Source: Echinarachnius parma (lineage: Eukaryota; Echinodermata; Echinoidea; Clypeasteroida; Echinarachniidae). Taken from it: DNA of 64,000 bases. The DNA is taken from positions 147,001 through 211,000 of the forward strand of contig JBAMJV010002069.1 in the NCBI GenBank assembly GCA_037951105.1, given 5' to 3'. The position numbers and the translations under genes are program-made. A model generated the notes under the pieces. The model was not told where the DNA came from, did not search any database, and saw only the letters and a list, made by a program, of their open reading frames with translations. Shown in pieces: positions 44,601 through 56,612 of this stretch (position 1 is the first letter of the stretch; the number at the start of each line of letters is the position of its first letter).

Positions 44601-45791
44601 CTAACATATTATGCTATGAAACTGGTCTAGTTGGTTAGTATGCCACGATAAACTTTATTGTTAATACTTCAAATTGACATCAGCCCACATTGGCTGTTAA
44701 ATGTTATAATAAATCAATCCATTTATATTTCACAACACAAATTTTGTAACCATGCAATTTTCGATTGTATTGTATTTTATTCTTGCACATGCATTTAATG
44801 TTTGGAAATGAACCTGTCAATAACATTAGCATACTTTGTGTAATGTTGTTTTATGTAAAATCTCTGAATAAACATTTTATTTAAATGACGTTAATTTATT
44901 CAGGTCGTCCTCTTTGCCTACAATTTGATGTCAGCATACTTGTTTTATTTTAGTAGAATGATTAACTTCCATTCTTAGGGTTCCAACATCAGAAGCCCGC
45001 AACCGATATATGTCCATGCTGTATATCCTTCATTAAATAAGCATTCAGTTTGATTGCTGAGTAAGCAAATGACTTTGAATCAAAAAGTGAACAGAGCAGA
45101 AAAACAGGAAAATAGGGAAACAAACAATGTGTCAAACATATGTAATTAAAAACATGAACTAATCGAGTAGGGCCTTATTGTTACACAATCCATGCAAGGA
45201 CTAAACACACGTATCGATGACAATTTTGCAATTGCCAACTTTTGTCAAAATCATCAAAACTTACTTGAAACAGTTCTCACATATTTCATTGTATGTGTAT
45301 AACAATAGAATCGTGGAGCTTTATTGGTTTTCCAAATGTATCTTCCGTTATAAATATAATTATGAATGAAGCGTTAAAATGTGTAATTATCCAGTGGATA
45401 TTTATAACGGGGTACACAAATGTACCAAAGCCGTGCTATGTGTTAGCGAATATCACTTTGCATGTTTGTTCATTACTCGGCCATATTAATTTTGTTTACC
45501 ATGGCATGTTCTGACATCACTCAGTGGACTTATCAGATCACAGAAATACACAACCTTTTGCCAGCTTTGTCCATGACAAGAGGTACTTTATCCCTATACC
45601 TGTAAACGAATGTGTTTGGAACAAACAGAATAATCCATGATATAATTTGCCTATCAATCAACTTCATATGATGCGATATCAAAATAAAACAGAAGGGTCA
45701 ACTTTTAGAGGTTTCACGTTAGCCCATACATTTCGAATATTTTTTCCCATTTTAGCTTTGCGTGAGTTCGGCAAAAAGTGCAATGATAACA
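41619..45791. other. Intergenic DNA between the receptor and the minus-strand relative
   Basis: 41720-42110 is the plus-strand partner of the inverted duplication at 52.07-52.45 kb. 43420-43600 has loosely repeated CACAGTGTAT motifs. A degenerate family 2 MITE lies at 45220-45595. No exons recognised, although this is where the minus-strand relative's later exons would be expected. Confidence 0.5.
45220..45595. mobile_element. Degenerate TTAA MITE, family 2
   Basis: Recognisable by position of CAAAATCATCAAAACTTACT, ACAATAGAATCGTGGAG, CAGTGGACTTATCAGATCAC and TTTATCCCTA relative to the 35392 copy; clearly older. Confidence 0.6.
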
Positions 45792-45851
45792 CTACTGGCT
45801 AATATCAACTGTGTTAGATATACAAAATACTGAAATCATACTTCGACATAC

Positions 45852-46030
45852 CTTAACTCTGTTGAAAATGATATGACCTGAACAATGACAGTAGTCTTCC
45901 TGCGCTTCAATCACATAGGACAGCAGAGTATTCTCCGTGTAGTTGTCGGGATAATTTGGAAAAACAAGCACGAGAGAGTCGTTCTCAAATAGGATGGGGA
46001 GGTCATACTGTGATACGTCGACGGTTTCCT
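45852..46030 (-). pseudogene. First CUB exon of a related minus-strand gene, frameshifted
   Basis: After a gtgtag acceptor (minus strand) it reads EETVDVSQYDLPILFENDSL then [20 protein letters not shown], close to CUB exon 9697-9886 ([18 protein letters not shown]). Near the end the copy lacks two bases relative to that exon, so the frame shifts to DYCHCSG; apart from this the splice phase and a gtatgt donor would match. No following exons were recognised at lower coordinates, so this is likely a broken or truncated gene, or the two-base change could be a sequencing error. Confidence 0.62.
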
Positions 46031-46559
46031 CTACACATAATAGAAAGCGAACATTAACGTTGTTACACGTAATCCGCATTATAGCCGCGATATACAGAGC
46101 ACACATGCGAAAGTCAATTTCATGTATGTGAGGGTGATTTAAATCCATATAAACTTGACCTTAACCACAAACTGTACTACAAATAAGGTTTACATCCTTA
46201 CATCATTTAGATTGCTTTAATATAAAAAAATACCGACAAAACGTATTGTTGGTGGAAACATGTGTAACGTTCCTTTTACTATAATTACGCAATCATGATA
46301 TTTACCTCGAAAGAGCCGTTTGAACCTTTGATGGTTTTGCTTGCATGGTTACATTATGGCATTTGTATTACCAATAGAAGCATGAAACATGTTTCGTTTT
46401 TGTTCGTTCCTGCTCTGCGTCTCTTCTCTTCTTCTGAAGCCCATCTTCCCTATTCCCCTTCTCTCTCTCTTTCCTGTAACCCCTGCAAAGCGAACTCTGT
46501 GTGTATGAAATCATACGGTATCATACACATTTCCACAATTAGAGAGACATTTAATCACA

Positions 46560-46650
46560 ATAAATTACTCTTTAACCATTAGCCAAACAGCAGGGAAAAG
46601 GAGCGAATGTGGAAGTTACGAGTGGTTATGGATGAATCTGACAAAGATAA
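46560..46650 (+). repeat. Family 3 MITE fragment
   Basis: CCATTAGCCAAACAGCAGGG...TGTGGAAG matches CCATAAGCCAAATAACACGG...TGTGGAAG in the element at 62861-63232. Another fragment may be at 90-146. Confidence 0.5.
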
Positions 46651-46791
46651 TATTAAACATAATAAAATCGCATACTTTTCGGAAATTATGCTTTTATTAT
46701 CAAGATATGCAATTGGTTCACTATTATATGCATATAAATGAAATTAAATGATTTTAGTAAATGCAATCGATCGAATGCTAGTATCACTTAC

Positions 46792-46840
46792 CGGAAAGAC
46801 CAATTGAAAACAACATCAGTTGCGACGGATGCAAAAACAT
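46792..46840 (-). CDS. Signal-peptide exon of a related minus-strand gene
   Basis: Read on the minus strand, ATG at 46840 opens MFLHPSQLMLFSIGLS with a consensus donor (G|gtaagtg), phase 1. It is short, hydrophobic and signal-peptide-like, and its phase matches the CUB exon 760 bases further on the same strand. It resembles the start at 63959 (MFVYPSLVLFVSAG) and lies 285 bases from the same promoter-like block. Confidence 0.7.
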
Positions 46841-47124
46841 GTTGAATGAAGTCGATGTAAGAACAAAGTATATTCTTAAAACATACATAATACTACTCAT
46901 TCAATAATATCCTGCTCATTTTCAGCAACAAATTGAAAGCGCTCATGTTAGTAAACTAATTTTGATAAACGTTTCAATGCGATAAAAAAAAAACTGTTGT
47001 TTAAATGTTCGATAATGAAGTGTCCCTCATGAAGTAGTAAGAAGTATCAGCAACAAATAAGCTGGATCGAAAACGCCCGATTTATTTATACTTGGCGTTC
47101 ATCTTACTACTAACAGAAGTTCTA
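46841..47124 (-). promoter_or_regulatory. 5' region between promoter block and ATG of the minus-strand relative
   Basis: Shares scattered segments with 63673-63958, e.g. AATGAGTAG and GAATATACT-TGTTCTT, at similar distance from the ATG. Probably promoter and 5' UTR. Confidence 0.45.
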
Positions 47125-47151
47125 ACTGCGCATGCGCCTGAACAACGAATC
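47125..47151 (-). promoter_or_regulatory. Promoter-like block with NRF-1-type palindrome (minus-strand gene)
   Basis: Contains GGCGCATGCGCAGT on the minus strand, matching the NRF-1 consensus (YGCGCAYGCGCR), inside a 27-bp segment identical to 63646-63672. It lies 285 bases upstream of the minus-strand ATG at 46840. Confidence 0.55.
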
Positions 47152-50100
47152 AGGGGTGTTTCCAGTGAATATTTCTAATTCACGCTCCATTTGATAACAT
47201 ATTATAAGTATTAAATAACAATTAATTTTAATCCTAGGAAAACATTTTAACTGGCGAACAGATTCGGGGACTGATAGCCTACTATGTCCCCAGATTGGGG
47301 GACTGAGCCTAACCTTAAACCTCCCCCCCCCCCCCCCCCACCCACGTCCCACACACCAGAAATGAACAAAACAAATAAAAGTAATCATATTAATGATAAT
47401 ATTGACAACAATAATGATGATAATAGTAATAATGATAATAATAATAACGATAATAAAAATGTCGTGGTACAGTTAGATGAAGCCGGAGGATACACAAAAG
47501 ACGTTTGTTAAAGAAACTACAGCTTCTAGATGGCCTAATCTTCACAATAAGGCACTCTATAAGTAATTTTTCCTCAAGAAAAAGATTTTGGCAGTCATTT
47601 CCCATGAAATCAATAAATTTTGGGGTAATTAGTAAATATCTAATTGTCCTGGGAACGCCCCTTTCAAATCGCCAAAATGTGACGTCATCTAAAGAACTTC
47701 GCCCCGTACACGACGCCTATCTAGATTCTGTAGATGACGTAAGCCGATGAATTGTCATTCACATGTCAATCACGCTGCTGATTTTGGACCCTAAATGTGG
47801 GCGGGGTGTAAACTGGCTGCTAAGTGAGATTTGCATCAGAAAAAATTAGCCTAAAATCACTACTGTGTTTATTTTCATGGAGTTTTTTTTTTTTCGGCAG
47901 ACCTGGTTTACAAGTCATCAACTATGGAATAAGTGCCAAAGTACGTTGTATTCTTTAGTTCCTTTAAGTGTTCTCTGGTCATTTATTTCTCAGCCACAGT
48001 ATCTATGTGTTGAGTTTACGCTGAATGGAAAACCTTACAATCGGCAGAATAAAACAAAACATGTCATCGAACTTCAATCAATTATACATGTCATATTTAC
48101 AAAAACATGATTATAATCTTGATGAAAATAAAGCAACAGTAATTACTTAACTGAAATATTGTTATCCTCTTGATTAAATATTATATAAAGTAATTACTAT
48201 TATTAATCTCAAATCAAATCCGTTTCATCTTGATTATCTTGTATAATCACTGAAATCTAATGTTATAATCATTTGCTTGAATGACATAATTAAATCCAAA
48301 CATAGAATCAACTGTGTCATGATCTCATACCTAAATCTAGCAATTAATGCTTCATACTCTTATCAGACCAACAATAAATATATTCATCAATAAGTATTTA
48401 TAATAAGCTTCTATAATGCTGATAAACAATCTGCCTAAATGTCTCTTGAAATCAGAACATGATCATATAGATTCTTTCAAAGTAAACATAATTCATATCT
48501 ATAATGATTCAACATCTTGTAATATATAAAACCCTTGATCATGCACTCTGCAATATTAGACTCAGTTAAGTTACACAAAGTCTGTTACAAACTACTACCA
48601 AAATGCTATCATTTATATAAAACGTACCCAAGGTCTACAGCAAACCCACTGAAGCCCTCAACAACAGTCCAGGAAGACCTACATCTACAAAGTAAATGGT
48701 TCACTCAGGTGAACCATTTACACGCAATATATGCTAATCCGCTGGAGATAACAATACCGGCCATTCGTACACTGTTGCGTTCAACCGTTGAACGCTGTGT
48801 TTGAGGACGCATCGGTAAGGAAACGGACGGGGAAAAAATCATTTTATTTCTACATTTTGCGGTCTTCAAAACAACAAAGTCGGTAATTAGTATCAAAGTA
48901 TATGAATTGTGGATCACATAAACAATTTTTTTTTTGCATTTGCTGGTAAATTGAGGGAGAAATCAGCCGACAAACAAAAATTATTTCCGTTGGAGAGTGC
49001 AGCGGGAGGAAGAGGTTGATCTCCGCACAACGCTATTGTAATGTACCTACGGGTGGGAAGACCCCAAGCAGCCATATGTCTGCTCAGCAACCACAGCAGC
49101 CGACTCAAAAAGTGCAAGTGCAAGCCCTCCTGCTCCTATAATAAGCATAAACATTTCAAGTATTGACCCACACATACAACCATTGCCAAAGGTGGGCATG
49201 GTCTGAAAATGAAGGCACACAACAGCAACAAATGCAAACATTAACACTTGCAACAAAAAGTATTAGCAATAAATGTTACCATTACAAACATCAATATTAA
49301 CACATGTATCAGATGCTTACCCAAATGGTTCGATTTTGGCCCCTTTTCTGTAGAAATGTCCCAAAGTTGACATTATCGGAATAAATTTCAAGTAACGTTG
49401 ACGTTACCGCTATACCGATACATACAGATCACGTCAAGCATATATAGTCGCCGATTTTTCTTATTTCTCTCGGGCGGGCGCGGAAGCCGCATAGCACAAG
49501 TCGATGTTTCGATGATTGCGGGCGTGCTTCATGCAGTTTTACGGCAGAAGACAGAGGAGCAAGACAAAAAATGGAACTCAAAGTCCACATTTTGTGAGTA
49601 TGACATGACATTTTGAGATACAAATGTTGATGAAAAATTCATCAAATATGTCACCACCTATTCATGAAATTAATGACTTTAGATGGTCTGTAATTATATT
49701 TTTATTTGTAAAAAAGTTGTGGTTCAAAAATAGGTTCTACCACTTATGTAAGGTAAATGGTTCTACCAGAACCATTCACATTGTAGATGTGTATTGACCC
49801 TCTAAATCACACAAATCTAAGTTCCCACATCATCTACTTCTAAAGGGAAAAGGTAGACATAAACATCACGGAAAAATATCAATCATATTCTTCATACCGT
49901 TCATCTAAAGTGTAAAAAGCTAACAACATCTCACATCTACGAGTCAACTATGGGAGCCGCCATCTTTTTTAGTTTGATTACATCTCGCGCCCTCAGCGTC
50001 AACATACACATTTACTTCACATGTGCGCGAAATACAAAATTGCAATAATTACTCATCTTTGCATCTTTGCATCTTTACATCATTCATAATTATATGTCGA

Positions 50101-52065
50101 CAGAAAATGTTGCATAAACATATTTATCACATATCTCTCTAACATTTTGTATTTAAACCACGTAATATGATCAAATTAATGCCTAATCAAAACTTATGTT
50201 CACATCATTAACAGGCATTTTAATTATTACAATTACTTCTATCACACATCTTTATCCACTTCAAACAATGTATTATCACTCACTCTAATACATGATTAAA
50301 CTCAATCATCTATTTCTACAAGCATAACTTACTGTCAAAAAGCTGCAAAACCACCCTTCAGCAAAAGGTAAAACGGAAGACTTGGAACACAGAGACAATA
50401 CGCGCCCCAACCTTGAACGTGTCAAATGTGCTTCTCCCCGGCTTCACTATGCTTACATGTGCATATTAAGCAAATAATTACCGTTGGTGAAGGTGATGGG
50501 ACAAACTATCACTTCCGAGGCGAGCTGGATGTAGCTATCTTTCCGAAGCGAAGCTGATCGGAAAGATAGCGTATACATTCGGATCGCCGAGGAAGTGATA
50601 GTTTGCCATCGCCTGAAACCAAAAGGTGATTATTTGCTTTATATTCCACATCGAACTTATAGATCTAGTCTAAGCAGGCCTAGTCTAACTCTAAGTATTG
50701 TTACTAGGTTTGATCTACTTACCAACAGTAAATGTTATTCCAATTTCGGTAACAGGGTAACTCCATGACAATTCCATTATATTATAACAGTTCAAAAGTG
50801 AACGGTATTACTCCTTGAACATTCCAAAAGTTAAAACGCGAAATGTAAACTCCCCCAAAACAGTTCAAAAGTAAACAAACACGAAAATAGAGTCTCCCCA
50901 ACACTTGGTCTAGCGCTTTCAAGACCAAGTCCATGTCAGACAGTTCGTCAAAATGTATGCTTCCAGCATTGTAATAATCTTGGAACACTTTCAGGCCGAA
51001 CTTAAGTTGTCGCTTTGTATTTTTACTTTCACTCTCAAGCAAAAATATGTCAATTTCAGCTCCGTTAGAGCTCAAATCTTACGTCGAACAACAGAACAAG
51101 CAGCAAACGGTGTAATGTACGATACGTATCATATGGTACATACAGTGCATAGCGTATGATATGTATGCAGCTTCAATGTGCTATCGTATGCACAACGAAT
51201 AAAATTAAATTTGTAATTCGCGCGCATAGAGTTATCACGCCACATCATTTGGGTACGGAATTTGAGTGGCCACTCACGAGCTCCACAGTCAAGTCAATGC
51301 AACCGCGGAGTGTAGATAGTACTTTACCAATTATCTAGTGAGTGCAACGCACTTTCACCCAAGATATCTACACAGTGTAACGAAGTTTTCTTCTCCCATC
51401 AATGATGGGCGGAACTATGTTTCATCACGTGATTAACTTTTGACCAATCGTAGAGCAAGATTCTTAGTATGTGGAATATAATATATACAACATAATTAGC
51501 GTGGGCGGCGTATTACACATTAATTATCCGTCCGCGAATCTAAGCGCAACATGTGTTATAAACTTATTTGCATAATCGGAATCGAGTGTGACAAGTGAAA
51601 TGAACTACCTTGCATAATCGGACAAGTCCGCGATCTACATATGATATAAGCTAGTCCACATTCCCACAAAATTAATAGGTAAAATTGGAATGATAATAAA
51701 AATAATTATTATCAGTATTATTATTAGTCACTTAATCAACTGTGTTGTGTAATAGCTTTACCCCTTCACTACGGAAGTTTTCACGATTCCCATGAGACAT
51801 TTCCATAGAGCCGGGAGCCGAGTTTTCCCCGGTTCCGAGGAAAGCTTATGTCATGTGCTTGAAAATGATATTGTTTGCCCTTCTTGCCAAATGAATGCCT
51901 CATATCGAAAGATTGAAGTATGTTCTACCTTCGTTTATCATTTGTTCCCCACAAATCGTCTTTATATCATTATATTGCAAGTCTAGTAGAGCAATGTCTG
52001 TGGGTCCATTGGTACATTTCGTATACAAACGTATACAAAATATTTAGCGCTCTAAAAGCTCTGGT
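47152..52065. other. Intergenic DNA without recognised genes
   Basis: Holds a poly-C run (47323-47339), an AATAATGATAAT simple repeat (47385-47460), a 28-bp hairpin AAATGGTTCACTCAG/GTGAACCATTT at 48692-48721 with a relative at 49751-49777, and a palindromic element at 50467-50641. An open frame at 49398-49616 has no recognised product. Confidence 0.5.
50467..50641. mobile_element. Palindromic MITE with AAGCAAATAA termini
   Basis: AAGCAAATAA at left and TTATTTGCTT at right; long inner inverted arms (AACTATCACTTCC / GGAAGTGATAGTTT, CTATCTTTCCGA / TCGGAAAGATAG). Second member at 60408-60588. Confidence 0.75.
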
Positions 52066-53230
52066 CGTCCCTGGACGGCAGAGAAAACATTTCATAGGTC
52101 GTGTTGATCAGCCAACAGAGCCATGCAGAACAGAGTCTGTCAATAAGTTGACATCATTTTCGCTACACGACGATTTCGATACAATCATGTTCTCTTTCGT
52201 TGGTTGCCAGGCAACTGGTACTTATTCTCCAGCTTGTGTATAATATGATCTGTCACGTTTAATGGGGGATCCAAGATCAGAAAAGCCTTCAAAATGTTTC
52301 CCTCCGAGTTCTTTGAACAAAAATGGAGGAAATTATAACACACAAACACAAGACTCACAAGTTATACCATTTTGATGATGACTTATTTATCGCACCTCAG
52401 TGAAAATTAATAAATCATGACCAAGTACCTCATTGACCTATATCATCTTCGCACAATACACTTTTCTTATATATTTATACTGTTTTTTATGACATAATTT
52501 TATTTTCAATTGAATTTGTAAAAAGTATTTGTTTTGTTATCACTATTGTTCCTCATGTTTTATTTCTCTCATTAGTATTTTATTTTTCTCCTCCTCCTTT
52601 GTTCTTTCTTATTCTGCCTCTATTCTTCGCCTCTTGGTTGTTGATGTTTTAGTCCGAAAATAACATAATTTTTCCAAAATACGGGACGAGTTCTGCCCGA
52701 AAATAACGTTGTTTTGCACGAAAGTGTCATAGTTTTGCCCGAGTGTAACATGATTTTACCCGAATATGACACCGATTTTCTCGAATGTGCGATGGTTCTG
52801 CCTGAATATGGCATGATTTTAGCCGAATATGACATTAATTTGCCCGAATGGAACATGGCTTTGCCCGACTTTCGCACAATTTGCCCGAATAAGGCCGTTC
52901 TCAAAACTGCAGGGGGCGCAGCCCCCCAGCCCCCGATCTCCTACGCCTATTGCCATTTGTATTATTGCTATTACCACCGTTATGGATGTGACCCTAACAA
53001 TTTGAAAGACGATGTTGTTCACGCTCAAGGAGACGGTCGTGTTCAGCCCCGAATTCTTCTCTCAGAGCAATCCCGTACGTCACTGAGGCGGTAAAGCCCT
53101 TAGCATTCAGCTCATCTTCAGCCACACCTCGGTCATGTCTTGCGAGCCATGCGTCTAACCGTTCAATACAGCGGTGAACCAGGTGAACGTGACTGACCAA
53201 GCTTCGACGCGACCGACTTGAAGCTAAATT
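52066..53230 (-). pseudogene. Inverted, decayed copy of the receptor's tail exon and 3' flank
   Basis: On the minus strand 53230-52960 matches the tail exon: [20 protein letters not shown] is nearly identical to [20 protein letters not shown], after which indels shift the frame. The similarity continues beyond the coding part: a GGAGGAGGAGAAAA run, then 52450-52066 matches 41720-42110 (for example TGATTTATTAATTTTCACT, CCAAGATCAGA, CGTTGGTTGCCAGGCAAC). A repeat-rich insert (about 52640-52957) interrupts it. No helix 7 or LRR exons are nearby, so this is a 3' fragment, not a working gene. Confidence 0.78.
52640..52957 (-). repeat. Element with degenerate GCCCGAAT tandem units
   Basis: About ten units of roughly 25 bp (TTTGCCCGAATATGACATNA variants), then a GC-rich end CAGGGGGCGCAGCCCCCC...CTCCTACGCCTATTG that resembles the hAT-like CAGGGGCGTAG terminus in reverse. 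Related remnant at 16745-17130. It interrupts the inverted tail duplication. Confidence 0.65.
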
Positions 53231-53233
53231 CAA

Positions 53234-53476
53234 AGAGCTCAGTTCCAAAAGGCGCTAAATCCATTTTCCATAAAAAATTGAGTTAACGATATATCTACAT
53301 TTATAAGATACGTAGCTATCTAGGAATCCACATTACGACAAATTACTCACTGAAAATCAAAATATACAAAGTTCAATTTTCACATTCCCAAAGGCACGTG
53401 TACAAAGTTGGGCAGAGAAACCTGTTTTCCTCGAAAGTTGAAAAAGTGGATATAGCGCCTTTTGGAAGAAAGCTCT
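53234..53476. mobile_element. Inverted-repeat MITE (AGAGCTC termini)
   Basis: AGAGCTCAGTTCCAAAAGGC then GCTAAATCCATTTT at left against AAAAAGTGGATATAGCGCCT then TTTGGAAGAAAGCTCT at right. Related to 54561-54808. It marks the outer edge of the inverted tail duplication. Confidence 0.72.
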
Positions 53477-53503
53477 ATTATGTTGCTTACGCTGCCAATA
53501 ACT

Positions 53504-53896
53504 TTAAAGGGACTAAGTAACATTGTCCAAATCCTCAAAATAAAATGTTAATTCTAGCGGTTCCCTCATACCTTGTTGTATTCGTATTAACAATAAAATC
53601 ATGGGACTGGTTTCGGTTTTTCAAATTTCCCTTTCGTTACAAATATATGTACGATTGAAGTATTCAGATATTAAGAAAAACTCAGGTGGAGTTTTGAAAC
53701 CGTGTACAAAGTGAGTGCAGTGAGTTAGTGAATATCACTTTGCATTTTCGCTCATTACTTGGCCATGCAATGTCCATTTGACTTGAAATTTTCACACAAT
53801 ACCCTGTGGACATATGAGATAACAACAATATACATTGCATCAACCCTTCATCACTTTTTGCACATGTCAACAAAGTGTCAACAAAGATCCCTTTAA
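53504..53896. mobile_element. TTAA MITE, family 2
   Basis: TTAAAGGGACTAAGTAACAT at left, AGATCCCTTTAA at right, with the family's ATGGGACTGGTTTCGG and GAGTGCAGTGAGTTAG segments. Confidence 0.8.
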
Positions 53897-53988
53897 CTGT
53901 GAGGATTATAAACAAATGAGGAAAGAAAGTTTAAGCACACATCAAATAATGTGCATGGTGATCTTGAGAATCACTAGTTGTAACTGTG

Positions 53989-54418
53989 CCGTCACACTAC
54001 AGCCACGCTCTAGCCACGTTCTAGACAATAGCTGATCACAATCACTGGAATGTATCTGCAAAATGTCTTTTGTCCAATGAGGATCTGAATGGGAAGATTA
54101 TCTCATATGTGTCAATAGATGTCCTTCCATGAATGCACCAGACAATAACTCGCTGAACAAAAGACTAGGTCGGCAAGACCCACGTCCTACTCACGACCGC
54201 TTTGGACATGTCGAAAGAGGTCGTGAGTCGTTGGCGTTCTACTCTTTTGTTTAGGGAGCCATTGTATGTCCATGCATGAGAGGCTATCCTTTCAACTATG
54301 TGCGATAATCCTCCCATTCATTCGTCATTTAATCATCGTTCGGACAATGCTTCGCCTCCCACTGCCAAATTTATGAATAGGGATTAGGAGCGGCGCGAGA
54401 ACGTAGATAGTGTGACGG
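53989..54418. mobile_element. DNA element with CCGTCACACTA termini
   Basis: CCGTCACACTA at left and TAGTGTGACGG at right, 430 bp. It contains an imperfect 100-bp palindrome at 54152-54255 (ACAAAAGACTAGGTCGGC...GTCGTTGGCGTTCTACTCTT). No transposase. Confidence 0.62.
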
Positions 54419-54560
54419 GGGTATAACGTTACAGCGGAGAAACAGGTGGCTGATCGAATTCGAACATGACTTATCGTTGCCTCTGCTGCTTAAAGGGGCC
54501 CTGCAAACCAAATGCATGTTGACTTCTGTTCATCTGTATTAGTGTACACATTCAATATTT

Positions 54561-54808
54561 GAAGAGCTCATTTGCAAAAGGGGTTAGATCCACTTTTTCA
54601 ACTTTGGAGTAAAGCAGGTTTCTTTGTCAAATTTTGTACACATGCCTATGGGAATATGAAAATTGATCTTTCTATATTTTGATTTTGAGTGAGTAAATTG
54701 TCCCCAAATTTGGATTCTACATTGTTACGTAGCTTATTAATGTACTGATATCGCTAAATCAATTTTTATTGAAAGTGGATCTAACCCCTTTTGTAAATGA
54801 GCTCTTCA
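54561..54808. mobile_element. Inverted-repeat MITE (GAAGAGCTC termini)
   Basis: GAAGAGCTCATTTGCAAAAG then GGGTTAGATCCACTTT at left; AAAGTGGATCTAACCCCTTT then TGTAAATGAGCTCTTC at right; about 248 bp. Confidence 0.8.
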
Positions 54809-54910
54809 TTTGTAAACGGTTTGACCTAAATATGTTTTTTTGGTATATTTTTAAACATTTGATCATTTATTTTCTTCATGTTGCTAAGCCCCACCTCCTA
54901 AAAGAACCTC

Positions 54911-56612
54911 CAGAGTAAATTATATTGTTGACCTGTTGTGACATCATCTGTCATTCACTGGTCAGCTACCATGAGATTAACAAGAGATGAAAGTACAAAA
55001 AGAACATCCACACAAAAGCATGCCCTGCATACCTCCGTGCAATAGCTTAGACAGTGCTTTTCTTAGGCTTGGTACGAACAGTCACGTTCACGTCACGTTC
55101 ACGTCACGTTCACGGTTCTGTACCTTTTGTGAAACAGGTCACCCAAATCTACAAACAGTCACGGTAAAGTGACCCAACAATTTGTCGTTTTCCATGCCGG
55201 TAAAACTCGAATCGTCACGTCTACCAAAACGTGACGTGAGTGTTTAATCATTATTTGTAAACGTGAAAGCGCTTGTTACTGAGACTAGTAATGACGTCAT
55301 CCAGAATATTCTCGACGACACTACTTTTCCTTTTTGTGCGAGTGAATTCCTATGGGGATTGCGTGTTTAAGGATTTGTCGCAGCGCACACAAAATTGTAT
55401 GTAAGTGATCTGATGCGTCGCGACGATATCGACGAGATTCGAGAGCGAGGCCGAGGCACAGTTTGACGACGCGGCGATCGAGTAAATTGCAGGCTAGGCG
55501 CCGGATATTTTCGATGATACAAAGTGAGAATGTGAGTATAGTTTGGTATATCATTATTCTTTTCTAGCTGTTACGAGGACATGCCATATGCCCAAGCCCA
55601 AGGCTCGACACGGCTATGCCATGGCTGCATGAGCCATGTGCAAAGATTGCCACTGCATAGCCGGCCTACCTAGGCCTAGGGCCTAGGCCATCATAGCATG
55701 CAAGCTAGCACTGCCACTGCACTCTGGAATTCACTGGCTGCCGTCAATAATGATAAGGCAGATATATAGTGCATAAAATAGCCTTGATTACGAAGTCCTG
55801 CCAGGCTTTGGGCCATAGCCGTGTCGAGCCGTGGGCTTGGGCATATAGCATGTCCTCGTAACAGCTGGAAAAGTGTATGCGCTTTTCCTTACACCATACA
55901 CGATACTTTATTATATAATTTTATATTTTATTGTACATTATATATTTGTACATTTCATTGTATTAGTTTCACTAGCATTAGCTGCATCATTAGTACACTG
56001 AGTAATGGTAGCAGTGGCCGCACACATGTTTGTTTTTTTCAAAGGGAAAGGAGAGGGGGTTATTTCGTCAGCCAAATTTCTTTGAGCGGGGGAGGGGGGG
56101 GGGGGGGGGGGGGGGTTAGCTGTAGATATTTGGAGTGAATTAAAAACAGCCAAAACAGTATTTTTGGGGTACACCCCCCCCCCCCCAAACCGCCCCCATG
56201 GGTACGCCTATGAATGGTACATTTTCATTCATTCATTCATTTCACATAATCTATTCGACATCTTCGGCCCGAACCAGCTATTTTGCCATTAGTCTCTTCT
56301 CAATGACAATTTACGTTATTTTTTAAAACGCAAGTGGCAATTTACGTAGATTTGGGTGACCTTTTTCACAAAAGGTACAGAACCTGAACGTGACGTGAAC
56401 GTGACGTGAACGTGACTGTTCGTACCAAGCCCTTTTCTTATGACATACTATTGAAATTGAAGGTGTGTGAGTTGGTATTCTATTCAAGCATGTGATGTTA
56501 TTGTGATTAGCCACTCTAGCTTGGGTGAAGGTAACTTCTTTGTAACTGAGTAGTGAATGGATGATGATGTCACAACAGGTCAACAATAGAATTCTACTCT
56601 GGAGAGATTTTC
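54911..56612. repeat. Nested inverted repeat
   Basis: Outer arms about 54911-55160 and 56338-56612 share CCAGAGTA, TTGTTGACCTGTTGTGACATCATC, CACGTTCACGTCACGTTCACG and CAAAAGGT in inverted order. Inner arms 55566-55640 and 55802-55872 (AGCTGTTACGAGGACATGC ... GCATGTCCTCGTAACAGCT) form a second inverted repeat. Poly-G (56092-56115) and poly-C (56174-56188) runs lie between. Confidence 0.72.

Noticed and set aside
49398-49616. Possible small gene in the 47-52 kb region
   Set aside because: No recognised motif, no start context or splice partner; similar-sized frames occur by chance here.
52620-52904. Protein with repeated SGK/YSGK motif on the minus strand
   Set aside because: It is the translation of a degenerate 25-bp tandem repeat; no splice or coding evidence.
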